Source: an uncultured Eubacterium sp. (GTDB lineage: Bacteria; Bacillota; Clostridia; Lachnospirales; Lachnospiraceae). From it: a stretch of DNA of 5,385 nt. Under the pieces are notes generated by a model that was not told where the DNA came from, did not search any database, and worked only from the letters and a program-made list of their open reading frames with translations. Of this stretch, positions 5,373-5,385 are shown piece by piece; position 1 is the first letter of the stretch, and every line of letters starts with the position of its first letter. A program made the position numbers and the translations under genes. The stretch is taken from the NCBI GenBank assembly GCA_946611445.1, contig CAMODP010000129.1:1-5385 (forward strand), given 5' to 3'.

Positions 5373-5382
5373 CACCTCCTTT
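5373..5382 (-). promoter_or_regulatory. Perfect Shine-Dalgarno of the micro-ORF
   Basis: AAAGGAGGTG on the minus strand is complementary to the 16S rRNA 3' end over ten bases. Its spacing to the ATG at 5366 is ideal, and it is the main evidence that this micro-ORF is translated. Confidence 0.8.
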
Positions 5383-5385
5383 CGG

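Noticed and set aside
5267..5385. Plus-strand open frame starting at an ATG at 5267 and running off the window
   Set aside because: The bases before it are a T-run with no ribosome binding site, and it is antisense to the micro-ORF with a perfect Shine-Dalgarno.
1..5385. CRISPR array, tRNA, rRNA or insertion sequence
   Set aside because: No regularly spaced short repeats, cloverleaf-like segments, rRNA sequence or transposase frame were seen.

Overview
The window looks like chromosomal DNA from a Gram-positive anaerobe, most likely a clostridium (Bacillota, Lachnospiraceae-like). The reasons are a cell-wall-anchored adhesin built from Cna_B-type Ig-like domains, strong AGGAGG ribosome binding sites, consensus sigma-A promoters, and a one-step meso-diaminopimelate dehydrogenase typical of such bacteria. 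No database search was possible, so the taxonomy is an inference.

Layout from left to right. (1) Bases 1-1316 hold the 3' end of a large surface protein: three Cna_B-like repeats, a Gly/Ser/Thr-rich linker, a degenerate KTGD sorting motif, a membrane segment and an unusually long tail. The tail is encoded through a near-perfect intrinsic terminator (1231-1266) and across a promoter for the next gene. (2) 1370-2257 encodes a PfkB/ribokinase-family sugar kinase. (3) 2388-3374 encodes meso-diaminopimelate dehydrogenase (ddh) behind an extended -10 promoter. (4) 3375-3806 holds no convincing protein gene. Its core (3416-3662) folds on paper into a large multi-helix structure closed by a 22-position terminal stem, and is best explained as a structured noncoding RNA. 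(5) 3807-4409 encodes a three-pass membrane protein with a cytoplasmic C-terminal domain. (6) Convergent to it on the minus strand, 4441-5028 encodes a YgjP-family zinc metallopeptidase with its own promoter. (7) At the right end, a 27-residue minus-strand micro-ORF has a perfect Shine-Dalgarno. Its 3' end is embedded in a 13-pair hairpin, and a consensus plus-strand promoter points at it. This resembles a type I toxin/antisense-RNA module.

The genes do not form one obvious pathway. Most have their own promoter and are separated by regulatory DNA. The adhesin and ddh both concern the cell envelope (surface display, and supply of meso-DAP for peptidoglycan and lysine), but this link is only contextual. 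The least explained elements are the structured RNA at 3416-3662, the toxin-like micro-ORF at 5283-5366 and the adhesin frame that overruns its own terminator.
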